Positions 8,901 to 17,528 are shown, counted from the stretch's first letter. The stretch is 64,000 bases of DNA from Bacteroidales bacterium (GCA_017480245.1 JAFVBA010000003.1:1-64000), one strand, 5' to 3'. Numbers and translations are program-made. The notes: generated from the sequence alone by a model not told the origin.

Positions 8901-10737
8901 TAACGCCTATTTCACAAGTACCACTTGTTGCAGCAGTTCCGTTTTGACGGTACCAGAATTTGAAACGTAAGTTATTAATATCTTCTGTGAAGCGCGGCAA
9001 AGTAAGAATTATATCACCACCTTTGCATTCCAAAGCATGACCAGGACCATAAGAGCCGTCGTCCGGTCCTTTGTGCGCAGAACCTTGACCAATCAAGTCC
9101 TGAACATAAGGGAATGTTCCGTTACTTGCCGTTGCAGTCTTTGTAAGAGTGAAACATAAGTCTTCCAAAGAAGAAGATGCAAGGTTTTCAAAGTCTTGTT
9201 TCCAAACACCGTTAGCATACGCAGTCAAATCTATTGCACCGCACTTAGTATTGAATGAAATAGTGTTGGATTTAATTTCAACTTCGTCTTCTGCGCAAGT
9301 GAAAGAAACATAAATATCATAAGTTGTGCCTGCTGACAAAGTAATACCATTTTCAGAGAAAGTAAATGTAGAAGAAGTTACAAGAACCTCGTTTTCCTCA
9401 GTATAATCCTCTGCAGAATGAACTTTATAATGAACAGTATAATCGGTAGCAGACTCATTTTCGTTCCAAGTAATTGTAGCATCGTCCTCTGTTGTACTTG
9501 TAACAGTCAAACCTGTAATACCAGCACAAGCAGGTCCGTGATAAACTTTCACTCTATTAACATAAACACCGTCGGCACTGTTACCCTGACCTATACCTTC
9601 CAATTTGATTTGGTAGTTTTCAGAAGCGTTAGGCAATAGTATAGAATCCTCTGTCCAAGAAGAGTGTGGAGTAGTATAGGAAAGCAATAAAGTCCAATCA
9701 TCTTCTACATCTGAACGGTAATATACATTCAATTTGTCAGCAACATTAGAATTTAGATAGTCAGGGTTGCGGAAAGAAACCAAAAGATACGGGTCAGTTA
9801 CCAAACTTATATCCATAACAGGAGAAACTGCAGTACAGTTATAACTACCAAAATTATGATAGATATACTGATAACTACTATAATAAGACCACGCAGATGA
9901 ACCACTGCCTAAATCCCAACAATCAGGTTTGGAAGTAAATTGTTCGTCATAAGGAGTACTATTGTCTATAACAACAGTACCGCAAGTTGTTTTAAATGTA
10001 CCTGTAACCCAATCACTCATCACATCACTACCGCAATTGTTTCTTACACGGTATTTGTAATTAGTCATTGCAGTCAAACCTGTTAAAGAAACAGGAGAAG
10101 ATTCGGTCGTAATGTTCTCGTCTTCCCATACGTCAGAAGCAAGAGCATATTCAAAATCGTATGAAGCAGCATCTCCCTGCCAAGATATAGTCGCCGTTGT
10201 TTCCAATGCAGAAGCAGTTAAACCATAAGGTTTAGGACAAGGGTCTTCACCATATAAAACGTTGTCAATATACACACCAGTTCCGTCTTCATCTACATGA
10301 TGGAATGCAATGTATATATTCTGACCATCATAATTTGAAAGGTCAATTGTAACAGGAGTCCAATCTTCTTTATCGGACAAATCAATGGTTTCAACGACCA
10401 TGAAAGCATCTGCAGTAGCCGTAGTTGTAGATACTTCAATGGTAAAAGTCGTATAATCTGCAAAATCTGCCATTATATCAAAAGACAAATTTGCACCTGA
10501 CTCTATTGTAACTTGAGGAGTAATTAAATAATTATCCTCATATTCATAGTCGCCGTACTCAATAAAGGCAGCACCCTCATATAGTTCCCATTGGTTAGAA
10601 CCATCTACGTTGATTGTTGTCCATCCGTCAGGAGGAAATCCCGAACCAGAGAATGTCTCGTTCAGTCCTGTTACCTGAGCAAATCCGCTAAAGGCAAAGA
10701 ATATTGCCAAAAGCACGCTTACAAAATGTTTTTTCAT
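5926..10737 (-). CDS. Giant secreted adhesin-like protein with FN3 and cleaved-adhesin modules, T9SS cargo
   Basis: The protein has 1603 residues and a signal peptide (MKKHFVSVLLAIFFAFSGFAQ). Next come about five jelly-roll modules like the cleaved-adhesin domains of gingipains; the first contains GFPPDGWTTINVDGSNQW and NYLITPQV. They alternate with about eight fibronectin type III repeats, several opening with C-x-A-P-T-N-L and ending in a Cys-containing strand. The last 70 residues (YPNPTTANATLSV, GRVLSEEIL, LPSGVYYIRV) are a type A T9SS sorting domain, so the protein should cross the outer membrane and be cell-attached or released. No catalytic domain is visible. The last two FN3 repeats are near-identical in DNA. 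It is monocistronic with its own promoter and terminator. A role in adhesion is inferred. Confidence 0.85.
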   Translation of the reverse strand: MKKHFVSVLLAIFFAFSGFAQVTGLNETFSGSGFPPDGWTTINVDGSNQWELYEGAAFIEYGDYEYEDNYLITPQVTIESGANLSFDIMADFADYTTFTIEVSTTTATADAFMVVETIDLSDKEDWTPVTIDLSNYDGQNIYIAFHHVDEDGTGVYIDNVLYGEDPCPKPYGLTASALETTATISWQGDAASYDFEYALASDVWEDENITTESSPVSLTGLTAMTNYKYRVRNNCGSDVMSDWVTGTFKTTCGTVVIDNSTPYDEQFTSKPDCWDLGSGSSAWSYYSSYQYIYHNFGSYNCTAVSPVMDISLVTDPYLLVSFRNPDYLNSNVADKLNVYYRSDVEDDWTLLLSYTTPHSSWTEDSILLPNASENYQIKLEGIGQGNSADGVYVNRVKVYHGPACAGITGLTVTSTTEDDATITWNENESATDYTVHYKVHSAEDYTEENEVLVTSSTFTFSENGITLSAGTTYDIYVSFTCAEDEVEIKSNTISFNTKCGAIDLTAYANGVWKQDFENLASSSLEDLCFTLTKTATASNGTFPYVQDLIGQGSAHKGPDDGSYGPGHALECKGGDIILTLPRFTEDINNLRFKFWYRQNGTAATSGTCEIGVMSNPLDESTFESVKELTVYPVSSTVNFYDYYLASVNFNETSLTGNENYIAIKYTSADPGISWYWDDVEVSLIPACTGIDLNSVTVDNVSAHSATVIFSDPDIDSHSGWNIYTKTQNDEEYTLAATVTDTTYTLTNLTSETQYSVYVVALCNGTESEDISMAKIFTTLISCPAPTNLKANNITTESAEMTWSSTVEATSWKVYYKTTEAEEWTEDVATDTAYSLTELIPATVYTFKVVSDCGEEGTSTETQVTFTTACLGLTLEDLPKTWDFTSGNTAGTTSNPLPTCWQRVSGTYPYVYQSYSGSIYLSFGWNGGMGVITPIDATVAINTLQVSVMARGYYGSGTIEVGVMTDPNDDSTFTSVLSQVIDAEEYESFDFPLTAYEGEGTYIAIKASDDAIYINELTLEVAPACAKIESVNVEATNNSATITLNDAIEKTSYNVYYRLKGEEDWNEDVIAVSDKTAELSDLESSSTYEFRIETICDDGENPFSKTFSFKTTCTKVTVTDAESWTEDFSNTNALDCWEISGWYSNDGTLKHDYNYATDDAITPIFDLSAVTNPYLKLSYSIGEWDGETDEISVSYRANSSDEWTELQTYTEASDAMTTDSIALPNKSATYQIKITYIGNYADGVSIDDLVIYNNNEGSVTPQPCDAPTNLTSSNVTETSFTVSWTGTASKYNVQLGNEAAIEVTTNTYTFNNLTAATTYSVKVQSVCEDGTTSAWSSALSVTTNSSVEQPCNAPTNVTVSSVSETTATINWNGSAVSYDVQLDNGAINNVTATTYTFDNLTANTSYSAKVRSNCGDGKTSDWVSVNFTTDAIPDPECDAPTALTVTNTEQTTATISWNGEAASYDVQLDNGTINNVTATTYTFENLTANTTYTAKVRSNCGEKQSAWVSVTFKTQESSLNDAENIFSVLTYPNPTTANATLSVKGLTMDAKVFVVDVNGRVLSEEILKAGTETMEINSENLPSGVYYIRVINGEINKTQQLIKK
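6230..6690 (-). repeat. Recently duplicated FN3-coding units
   Basis: The DNA of about 6230-6450 and 6470-6690 encodes the last two FN3 repeats. Long shared runs include those coding SYDVQLDNG and NNVTATTYTF. The match is much closer than to the other FN3 repeats in the gene, which points to a recent tandem duplication. Confidence 0.7.
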
Positions 10738-10792
10738 CTTTTTAATTAATTTTTATTATACTTTTATGTTAAATTTCCATCAAAAACCACCA

Positions 10793-10800
10793 CAAAATTA
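10793..10800 (-). promoter_or_regulatory. -7 box for the T9SS adhesin gene
   Basis: TAATTTTG on the minus strand, about 55 bases before the start codon at 10737. Confidence 0.55.
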
Positions 10801-10966
10801 ACACAATTATATTATATGACAAAACAAATTACTACTAAAATCCCCCCTCCGCAAAATAAATAATTGATAATCAATAATTAAGTTTATTAAGTCGTAGAAA
10901 TTTCACCCTCTGAATCGGAATAAAAAATATATGTTTTCAATCAATTTTTATTAAATCTTATTCTAT

Positions 10967-11053
10967 AAAAATAAAGTGCCACTTCAGTAAATTCTTTTCA
11001 GAAAAGAATAAAATGTTTTCAGAAAAAAATTTCGTAAAACGGCACTTTATTTT
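10967..11053. repeat. Long hairpin repeat, family A copy 2
   Basis: AAAGTGCC at 10973-10980 and GGCACTTT at 11041-11048 close the element. Its inner part (TTCTTTTCAGAAAAGAA) is close to the reverse complement of copy 4 near 50.2 kb. Bases 10801-10966, upstream of the adhesin promoter, hold nothing else I can identify. Confidence 0.8.
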
Positions 11054-11153
11054 AAAGCTGTTACATAGAAAGTTAAAGACTTATTACTATTAAATTGGAA
11101 CGCTCTACTTTGCCGTGTCAGATTTAGAAGGCGAAACAATGAATAATAAAAAA

Positions 11154-11175
11154 CCTGAAGTTTATTCGCTTCAGG
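11154..11175 (-). terminator. Terminator of tRNA-Leu
   Basis: CCTGAAG/CTTCAGG hairpin followed on the minus strand by TTTTTTATT, directly downstream of the tRNA gene. Confidence 0.8.
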
Positions 11176-11180
11176 CTTGT

Positions 11181-11261
11181 GCGGATGGAGAGACTCGAAC
11201 TCTCACCCCTCACGGGACTAGATCCTAAGTCTAGCGCGGCTACCAATTACGCCACATCCGC
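11181..11261 (-). tRNA. tRNA-Leu (anticodon UAG)
   Basis: The minus strand folds into a cloverleaf. The acceptor stem is GCGGATG/CATCCGC. The anticodon stem CTAGA/TCTAG encloses loop CTTAGGA, giving anticodon TAG for codon CUA. It has the long variable arm of a class II tRNA (CCCGTGAGGGG) and the T-loop TTCGAGT. CCA is not encoded. A -7 box lies just upstream and a terminator just downstream. Confidence 0.95.
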
Positions 11262-11275
11262 TCGTTTTGAGGTTG

Positions 11276-11283
11276 CAAAATTA
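11276..11283 (-). promoter_or_regulatory. -7 box for tRNA-Leu
   Basis: TAATTTTG on the minus strand, about 15 bases before the tRNA 5' end. Confidence 0.6.
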
Positions 11284-11323
11284 CAACGTTTTTTGAAACC
11301 GACAAAACTTTTTCACAAAAAAA

Positions 11324-11842
11324 TTACTTTTTAAGGCCTAATTCCTTTTCAATTAGCGGTGTAACATCATCGCTATCACCTGCATACCAAAGGATTCCGT
11401 TAGCTTCGAAAATATAATCATATTTTCCTGCCTTAGCAACGTTTTCTGCTGCTTTCTTTACTTTATCGTAAATAGCCTTTGTCAATTCTGCTTCCTTAGC
11501 AGATACTTCCTGCTGGCTGTTTGCCTGAAAGGCTTGCAAACGGTTATAAGCATCTTGGATTTCTTTCTCTTTGGTTTGTTTCAATAGGTCTGACAATTGG
11601 TCTTTCTTTGCTTGGTATTCAGCGGAAAGCCTTTCTACTTCTTTCTGCATACCGTCCATTTCAGTACGTAAGTCTTCTACATAACCTTTAAGTGTATTCT
11701 GTGCCTGTTCATAGTCCGGCATCTTCTGGATAAGGTCATTGGAATTGAAATGTCCTAACTTTACCGCTTTCTGTGCGTTTGTACTAACTGCAGCAAACGT
11801 AAATAAGGCTGCAATTACTAATAATTTTACTGCTTTTTTCAT
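11324..11842 (-). CDS. OmpH/Skp-family periplasmic chaperone, second copy
   Basis: The 172-residue protein has a signal peptide ending NAQKAVKLGHFNSNDLIQKMPDYEQA, the usual start of mature OmpH/Skp proteins. A long charged helical region follows (EDLRTEMDGMQKEVERLSAEYQAKKDQL), which forms the tentacles that hold unfolded outer-membrane proteins in Skp trimers. The C-terminal part (YDYIFEANGILWYAGDSDDVTPLIEKELGL) returns to the body domain. It lies 48 bases after a paralogue and downstream of bamA, so it belongs to the outer-membrane assembly operon. Division of labour between the two copies is unknown. Confidence 0.85.
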   Translation of the reverse strand: MKKAVKLLVIAALFTFAAVSTNAQKAVKLGHFNSNDLIQKMPDYEQAQNTLKGYVEDLRTEMDGMQKEVERLSAEYQAKKDQLSDLLKQTKEKEIQDAYNRLQAFQANSQQEVSAKEAELTKAIYDKVKKAAENVAKAGKYDYIFEANGILWYAGDSDDVTPLIEKELGLKK

Positions 11843-11890
11843 TACTCTTTTTTATTTTCTTATTTTTAACTTCTTAAATCTGTTATTTGC

Positions 11891-12427
11891 TTAACGTCTT
11901 TTTGATGAAGAACCATTGACTTTGTAACCCAATTCGGACAATACCATATCTGAAATATCGGATTTGTCATCTACGTAAAGCAATGCAGCACCTGAGGCTT
12001 TATCAAACACAGCCGAATAATTCTTTTCCTGTGCCAACTTCTCAATAGCGTTATACACTTTGTCCTGTATAGGTTTTACCAACTCAGCTCGCTTTTTTGC
12101 CAAATCGCCTTCATTACCGAATCTTTGTTTTTGAAGATTCTTTGCCGCTTTTTCCGCAGCCACTATCTCATTTTCCTTTTTCGTCTTCAAATCACTCGGC
12201 AATAACAGTGCTTCAGCTTGATATTGTTTGTACATCTTATCAACTTCGGCGAGTTTGTTCTCAATTTCTTTCTGCCATTGCAAAGATGCATCTTCCAATT
12301 CCTTTTGAGCCTGTTTATATTCCGGCATATTACTTAAGATATAATCGGAATCCACGCAAGCAAACTTCTGAGAAAAACTTGCAAATCCGCATAACATCAA
12401 AACCGTTATTATTAATGTCTTTTTCAT
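11891..12427 (-). CDS. OmpH/Skp-family periplasmic chaperone, first copy
   Basis: The 178-residue protein has a signal peptide (MKKTLIITVLMLCGFASFSQ) and the same layout as its downstream paralogue. FACVDSDYILSNMPEYKQAQKEL leads into a charged coiled-coil region of about 80 residues, then AVFDKASGAALLYVDDKSDISDMVLSELG. The C-terminus adds a short basic tail (NGSSSKRR). It starts 38 bases after the bamA stop. Two tandem ompH genes behind bamA are a common arrangement in Bacteroidota. Confidence 0.85.
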   Translation of the reverse strand: MKKTLIITVLMLCGFASFSQKFACVDSDYILSNMPEYKQAQKELEDASLQWQKEIENKLAEVDKMYKQYQAEALLLPSDLKTKKENEIVAAEKAAKNLQKQRFGNEGDLAKKRAELVKPIQDKVYNAIEKLAQEKNYSAVFDKASGAALLYVDDKSDISDMVLSELGYKVNGSSSKRR

Positions 12428-12465
12428 TTTATTAATTGTTTTTATGTTTTCTTTTATTATTATTT

Positions 12466-14970
12466 CTAATCTATACTTCCATTAAGTGATATATGGAAAT
12501 GTCCTTTGCTTCTGTTGGTTTCTCCGAATGCAGGGTCAAATCCGTATCCCCAATCAAAGCCTATCAAACCGAACATCTGCATAAATATTCTTACTCCCAC
12601 ACCTGCCGAACGGTACATCTTGAACGGCGAGAATGAATTGAAGTTTGACCAAGAATTACCGCCCTCGGCAAATGCCAAAACATATACGCTGGCAGCAGGA
12701 TTTAAGGTAATAGGGTAACGGAGTTCCATAGTGAATTTGTCAAATACCGTCGCGCCTTTGTCAGGAGTCAAATCGGCAGCTTCATATCCACGCAAAGAAA
12801 CTACTTCCCTACCATCCAAAGCATAACCTGTCAAACCGTCACCTCCTAAATAGAATCTTTCAAACGGAGAATAGTCTATAGCGTCGTTATATCTGCCAAG
12901 AAATCCGAAACGTGAGCGGGCAGACAACACTAAGTTATCAACAATATTCATATACCAACCAGCACGCAAATTAATCTTGTAATATTCTAACCAACGGTAC
13001 TTATCCTGGATGGAAAGTGAGGTGTAGTCTTTACCATTTACCAAAGAATAAGGGAAAGTAAAGGCTCCTTCCAAACTAAGTTCGCTGCCGGTGCGAGGAT
13101 ATATAGGTTGGTCAATTGAATTTCTGCCGAAAGTAAGCGTATAAGCCAAGTTGTTAGCCTTACCCGTACTCATAATAAACGAAGTTGCGTTCTTTACGTC
13201 ATAAAGTTGGTATTTGATACCCTGAATAAAGGTAAAATAATCGTCAGGCCAAGTAAGACGTTTGCCCAATGAAACACTGGCTCCCAAAATCTTGATATGA
13301 TAATTGCTTACATCGTCAAAATAAGAATCATCTTGGTAAGTATAATAAACTCCTGCGGTCAAAGAAGTCGGTTTTCTGCCTCCAAGCCACGGTTCCGTGA
13401 ATGAAAGCGAACCACCATAGTAATAAGAACCGTTAGTTTGTAAGCTAAGAGAGACTCTTTGCCCATCACCGACAGGAAACGGCCGCCAAGCACTTGCATC
13501 AAAGAATTTGCGGGCAGAAAAATTAGTAAGCGTCAATCCAGCCTGCAACAAAAGCATTCCTCCGCCCCATCCGCCTGAAGCACTTATTTGATTACCTGAG
13601 TTTTCTTCGGAAAGTTCGTATGTAATATCCACCGTACCGTTTTGCATATTCGGTTCAATCTTCGGATTTATCTTTTCGTTGTTGAAATATCCCAATTGCT
13701 GCAACTCTCTTATAGAACGCATAACATCGTCTCTTGAGAACAGATTACCGGGGATAGTCTTTAATTCTCTCCTTATTACGAAATCGTTTGTCGTTGTGTT
13801 ACCTGTTATGTCTATCTTGCCTATTCGTGCCTGCGCTCCTTCATAAATTCGCATCTCTATGTCGATAGAATCGTTCTCAATGTTGATTTCAGTAGGCATA
13901 ACTCTGAAAAACAAATAACCATCGTCCATGTAAAGAGAAGAAATATCCTTTCCCGTCGGGTCGTAATTGACATTACGCGTAAGAAGTTCCTTGTTGTAAG
14001 GGTCTCCTTTGTTTATACGCAAAAGGTCTGACAATTCCTTGGAAGTATATTTGGTATTACCTACCCAAGTTATGTTGCGGAAATAATATTTCTTGCCTTC
14101 GTAAATATTCATATTGACTACAATCTCGTCTCTTTTGGAATCATTATGACGGATGTAGGTAGTATCCCAAGTAATTGCAGCATCGCGGAATCCTTCGTTG
14201 TTATACTTCTCTACAATACGGTCTTTGTCTTCTTTGTATTCGTTTTCTATCAAACGTGATGACTTCCAAAATCTCCACCATCTATATTCCTTAGTGTTTT
14301 TCATCTGACGGCGGATTTTACTGTCGGAAAGAAATTCATTACCTGAAGGTTTAATCTCTGCAATGCGGACTTTCTTACCTTTATCCACCTTAAAAATAAG
14401 ATGACTTTCCTTTCTTGAAGAATTAGTGTCCTTTTCTTCAACAATTTGTGTCGTTGCATTATAAAAACCTTTGTCTGCAAAATAATCATGTATTATATTG
14501 GTGCAATTAGTCTTCAAATTATCGGTAACAACATCGCCGATTGCTATATGGAGTTTCTCTTTTATCTTATCAGCTTCGCTTCTTGAAATACCCTCAAAGC
14601 GAAAATAAGAAAGGCGTGGCTTGGTTTTCAAACTATATTCCAAATATACCGTTCTGCCTTTTACTTTAGTTATATAAATATGTATATCCTCAAAAATGCC
14701 TTGCTTCCACAATTTGTCTATTGCAGTAGAGAATTTATCCGATGGTATCATTATCTTCTCACCTACCGAAATGCCTGCAAGAAGTATTACACTGTTGTGG
14801 TCTAAATGGTCTGCCCCCGTAATGATTATATCTCCTACTTCATATTCTTTAGGAGAATAATAATCAATGTATATCAATTCTTCTTCGTGTTGGCAATATA
14901 CATTACCGAAACTTAAAAACACTACGATAAATGCGAGTATATATTTTATTTTCTTCATTATTAATTTCAT
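12466..14970 (-). CDS. bamA: Outer-membrane protein assembly factor BamA
   Basis: The protein has 834 residues. A signal peptide follows an ATG at 14970 or, equally likely, at 14958 (MKKIKYILAFIVVFLSFGN). The periplasmic part carries about five POTRA repeats, seen as VGDIIITGADHLDHNSVILLAG, KGKKVRIAEIKPSGNEFLSD, RNITWVGNTKYTSKELSDLL and IGKIDITGNTTTNDFVIRREL. The C-terminal half is a 16-strand barrel with the lid-loop hallmark FYLGGDGLTGYALDGREVVSLRGYE, close to the VRGF-type motif. It ends in a typical outer-membrane strand region. It folds and inserts beta-barrel proteins. It lies between uppS and two ompH genes. Confidence 0.93.
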   Translation of the reverse strand: MKLIMKKIKYILAFIVVFLSFGNVYCQHEEELIYIDYYSPKEYEVGDIIITGADHLDHNSVILLAGISVGEKIMIPSDKFSTAIDKLWKQGIFEDIHIYITKVKGRTVYLEYSLKTKPRLSYFRFEGISRSEADKIKEKLHIAIGDVVTDNLKTNCTNIIHDYFADKGFYNATTQIVEEKDTNSSRKESHLIFKVDKGKKVRIAEIKPSGNEFLSDSKIRRQMKNTKEYRWWRFWKSSRLIENEYKEDKDRIVEKYNNEGFRDAAITWDTTYIRHNDSKRDEIVVNMNIYEGKKYYFRNITWVGNTKYTSKELSDLLRINKGDPYNKELLTRNVNYDPTGKDISSLYMDDGYLFFRVMPTEINIENDSIDIEMRIYEGAQARIGKIDITGNTTTNDFVIRRELKTIPGNLFSRDDVMRSIRELQQLGYFNNEKINPKIEPNMQNGTVDITYELSEENSGNQISASGGWGGGMLLLQAGLTLTNFSARKFFDASAWRPFPVGDGQRVSLSLQTNGSYYYGGSLSFTEPWLGGRKPTSLTAGVYYTYQDDSYFDDVSNYHIKILGASVSLGKRLTWPDDYFTFIQGIKYQLYDVKNATSFIMSTGKANNLAYTLTFGRNSIDQPIYPRTGSELSLEGAFTFPYSLVNGKDYTSLSIQDKYRWLEYYKINLRAGWYMNIVDNLVLSARSRFGFLGRYNDAIDYSPFERFYLGGDGLTGYALDGREVVSLRGYEAADLTPDKGATVFDKFTMELRYPITLNPAASVYVLAFAEGGNSWSNFNSFSPFKMYRSAGVGVRIFMQMFGLIGFDWGYGFDPAFGETNRSKGHFHISLNGSID

Positions 14971-15047
14971 TCAAAACCGTTTAAAAACAACTTAATTAAA
15001 TCTTATAACGTTAATATTTCAATTTCATTTTATAAAAAGCGAATTTT

Positions 15048-15806
15048 TTACATTTTTTCTACTTGTGCAGACGTTTTTCCGAACCTTCGCTCGCGTTTTT
15101 GGTAATCAATAATAGCCTTATATAAGTCTTCTTTGGAATAATCCGGCCAAAGAACGTCTGAAAAATACAACTCGCTGTAAGCAATCTGCCAAAGCAAATA
15201 ATTACTTATCCTTAACTCGCCTGAAGTTCTTATAAGCAAATCCGGGTCAGGCATATCCTTAGTTGTAAGATAGGAGGAAACAAGTTTTTCGTCAATATCC
15301 TTTTCATTAATCTTGTTTTCTGAAAAATCTTTTGCTATCTCTTTAACTGCTTTTGTAATTTCCCAACGCGAAGAATAGTTTAACGCCAAAACAAGTGTCA
15401 TTCCCGTATTTTTGGAAGTCTTTTCAATCAAATTCAATAGCGCCGTACGGGTATCATTATTCAATTCCAAAGTATCGCCTATCGTTTGCAAACGGATATT
15501 GTTGTCCATAAGAGTTTTTTCTTCGTTGCCGATGGTTACAACCAACATTTTCATCAACGCATCTACCTCTTCTTTAGGACGGTTCCAATTCTCCTTGCTG
15601 AAAGTGTATAAAGTAAGGTAGCCAATGCCCAACTCCGCTCCTGCTTCGCACACATTACGGACGGCATTCACCCCGTTTTGATGTCCGAATATCCTTTCCT
15701 TATTTTGTTTTTTCGCCCAACGGCCGTTACCGTCCATAATGATGGCAATATGCACGGGAAGACGGTCTTTATTTATCAATTGTTTCAAACTGTTTTCGGT
15801 TTCCAT
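15048..15806 (-). CDS. uppS: Isoprenyl transferase (undecaprenyl diphosphate synthase)
   Basis: This is a 252-residue cis-prenyltransferase. The signature IIMDGNGRWAKKQ holds the catalytic Asp, followed by GHQNGVNAVRN. The second conserved block is DLLIRTSGELRISNYLLWQIAYSELYF, then LWPDYSKEDL. It condenses farnesyl diphosphate with isopentenyl diphosphates to make the C55 carrier for peptidoglycan and other glycans. It lies 77 bases upstream of bamA and six bases after an outer-membrane protein gene, so it sits in one envelope operon. Confidence 0.95.
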   Translation of the reverse strand: METENSLKQLINKDRLPVHIAIIMDGNGRWAKKQNKERIFGHQNGVNAVRNVCEAGAELGIGYLTLYTFSKENWNRPKEEVDALMKMLVVTIGNEEKTLMDNNIRLQTIGDTLELNNDTRTALLNLIEKTSKNTGMTLVLALNYSSRWEITKAVKEIAKDFSENKINEKDIDEKLVSSYLTTKDMPDPDLLIRTSGELRISNYLLWQIAYSELYFSDVLWPDYSKEDLYKAIIDYQKRERRFGKTSAQVEKM

Positions 15807-15812
15807 AACTTG

Positions 15813-16568
15813 TTATCTTCTTGAAAAAATTTCTCCTAAGTTAAAAAATAATTCCGCTCCCACAAAATAATACTGGTCATTGCGTGTTCCTGCACTTTTG
15901 TTATGATCCACGTCATCAACTGTTGTAAAACGTGCCGAGGCATCGACAGCCATGGTAACGCCTCTTAACAAATTCATCTTAAGACCGGCACCGAATACAG
16001 CGGAAGGGTGATATTTATAACTGGCATCTGTATATCTATCGGCAGGTGTGGCAGATAAATCTATAATATTATCACATTTGAATCCACTGTAAGCCAATCC
16101 GAATTCAAAATAAGGAGTGAAATGATAGGAATCGTCCCTCAAACCCTTAAATGACGAATATTTCAAAATATTTACCTGACACAAGGCATTCAATTCTAAA
16201 ATATCCATAGTCATTACGTCTCCGAATGTATTATTATTTGATGAGGCTTTCAATATTTTTGTTCCTAATAAAATAGATACCCTTCTGTCAAAAATATTAG
16301 TTAGTTTGCCTTTAACATAGTCCCTATTGAAATTGTATTTTACACTGAAGCCGAAAGCGGTTTTATAATCAAAATTTTTCAATGCCTCCATAAACGGATG
16401 GTATTCTCCTCTGTATTGACAAAGTCCGCCGCTCAATCCTATTTCAAAACAACTTGCAGTACTATTAGCCGTATTTATCATATCGAACTGTGCCTTTACG
16501 TTAATACAAACACAGGTTAGTAACAAAAACAGTGCAAAAACAATAGTATTTTTTCTTTTCATATTCAT
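15813..16568 (-). CDS. Small outer-membrane beta-barrel protein (DUF6089-like)
   Basis: The 251-residue protein has a signal peptide (MKRKNTIVFALFLLLTCVCINVKAQ). It is followed by FEIGLSGGLCQYRGEY and alternating aromatic/polar strands (YKYHPSAVFGAGLKMNLLRGV), ending QYYFVGAELFFNLGEIFSRR. This matches the DUF6089 outer-membrane proteins encoded just before uppS in many Bacteroidota. Its function is not known, but position between uppS and the gene upstream suggests an envelope role. The gap to uppS is only six bases. Confidence 0.75.
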   Translation of the reverse strand: MNMKRKNTIVFALFLLLTCVCINVKAQFDMINTANSTASCFEIGLSGGLCQYRGEYHPFMEALKNFDYKTAFGFSVKYNFNRDYVKGKLTNIFDRRVSILLGTKILKASSNNNTFGDVMTMDILELNALCQVNILKYSSFKGLRDDSYHFTPYFEFGLAYSGFKCDNIIDLSATPADRYTDASYKYHPSAVFGAGLKMNLLRGVTMAVDASARFTTVDDVDHNKSAGTRNDQYYFVGAELFFNLGEIFSRR

Positions 16569-16587
16569 ATTTGTTTATTAAAATTCG

Positions 16588-17190
16588 TTACACCAACACT
16601 GCATCATACCCAAGATTGATTTCCAAATCTTCTTTCAAATTATCAATCACTCCGTCGTCTATAACAAATTGTTTTACCGCCTTTTTCCTTTTACGTTTTA
16701 CACTTTGATAAACATCGTTTTTCATATCCGCAAATACATCCAACTGTACGGATTGACTAACCGGCTTTTCTATCTCTTCTTGCGAAGTAAAATCTTCTTG
16801 TTGCGAGCTGTAGTATTGCTTACAATACCTAACGGAAGACAGTTTTCTCAATTGTTTAGTCAAAGTCTCCGTCCTCTGCTGACAATCTCTGCCAATAACA
16901 AAAAGAAGTATGTCGGGAGTTTTCAAAGATTTGATAATAGGGACATTATTCCAAACAAGAATATACAAAAGCCAATTTTCATTGTCGAAAAATAAGTAAG
17001 TAGAATTTGGAAACAATTTATCACTGGCATTATCATAAAATTCAAAATCTTTAACCCGCAAAAAATCCAATTCCAACTGCCTGTGCATCTGCCCTGCTAC
17101 GAAATAAAAAGGTTCATTGACCATTATACCTGTTATGGTAAAGGGTTCGCTGCTTACTTCGGGCATTTTGGCATGGTATATTCTGCTCAT
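16588..17190 (-). CDS. Hypothetical protein heading the uppS-bamA operon
   Basis: I do not recognise this protein. The open frame extends to 17229, but a TACCTTTG -7 box at 17214-17207 would put the transcript start near 17200, so ATG 17190 (MSRIYHAKMPEVSSEPF) is preferred, giving about 200 residues. There is no signal peptide or membrane segment. Aromatic-rich beta segments (STYLFFDNENWLLYILVWNN) occupy the middle. A basic patch KRKRKKAVKQF sits near the C-terminus, and it ends in an acidic stretch (DDGVIDNLKEDLEINLG). It lies 19 bases before the DUF6089 gene, so it is probably the first gene of that operon. Confidence 0.55.
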   Translation of the reverse strand: MSRIYHAKMPEVSSEPFTITGIMVNEPFYFVAGQMHRQLELDFLRVKDFEFYDNASDKLFPNSTYLFFDNENWLLYILVWNNVPIIKSLKTPDILLFVIGRDCQQRTETLTKQLRKLSSVRYCKQYYSSQQEDFTSQEEIEKPVSQSVQLDVFADMKNDVYQSVKRKRKKAVKQFVIDDGVIDNLKEDLEINLGYDAVLV

Positions 17191-17206
17191 ACAAAAAAGA
17201 TTTTTG

Positions 17207-17214
17207 CAAAGGTA
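17207..17214 (-). promoter_or_regulatory. -7 box heading the uppS-bamA-ompH operon
   Basis: TACCTTTG on the minus strand matches TAnnTTTG and lies inside the longest open frame of the first gene. Confidence 0.5.
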
Positions 17215-17340
17215 ATACATTTTTCGCAATTCACGCCCGTTTTTACTTGCAAGGTGAATTTTTATTACGATATTATTTTTGCAATATCACAATAAATTTT
17301 TGTAATTCCGCAAATAAATTTTGTAATTTCAAGAAACATT

Positions 17341-17430
17341 TTTGTTTGAACCGTCCAAAACAATATTTCAGACGGTCTAAAATAGTATTTTAGACGGTTC
17401 AAAATTAATTTCAGACCGTCCAAACAAAAA
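17341..17430. repeat. Four-module interleaved inverted repeat (GACGGTC element)
   Basis: Four 8-base modules occur in order: GAACCGTC (17348), GACGGTCT (17371), GACGGTTC (17393) and AGACCGTC (17413). Module 1 is complementary to 3 (11 bp perfect with flanks) and module 2 to 4. Weaker 6-bp pairs 1-2 and 3-4 are the alternative fold. It fills the gap between lipA and the uppS operon; the rest of 17215-17494 shows nothing else. Confidence 0.75.
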
Positions 17431-17494
17431 TCTTTTCAGTGATTGCAAAATTTATTTCAAGAGTTGCAAAAATATCTCCATAATTTAATAAAAA

Positions 17495-17528
17495 GAAACC
17501 ACACTTGCTTTCCGCTCAGTATGGTTTC
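17495..17528 (-). terminator. lipA terminator
   Basis: GAAACCACAC pairs with GTATGGTTTC with one mismatch, followed on the minus strand by TTTTTATTA. Confidence 0.7.
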
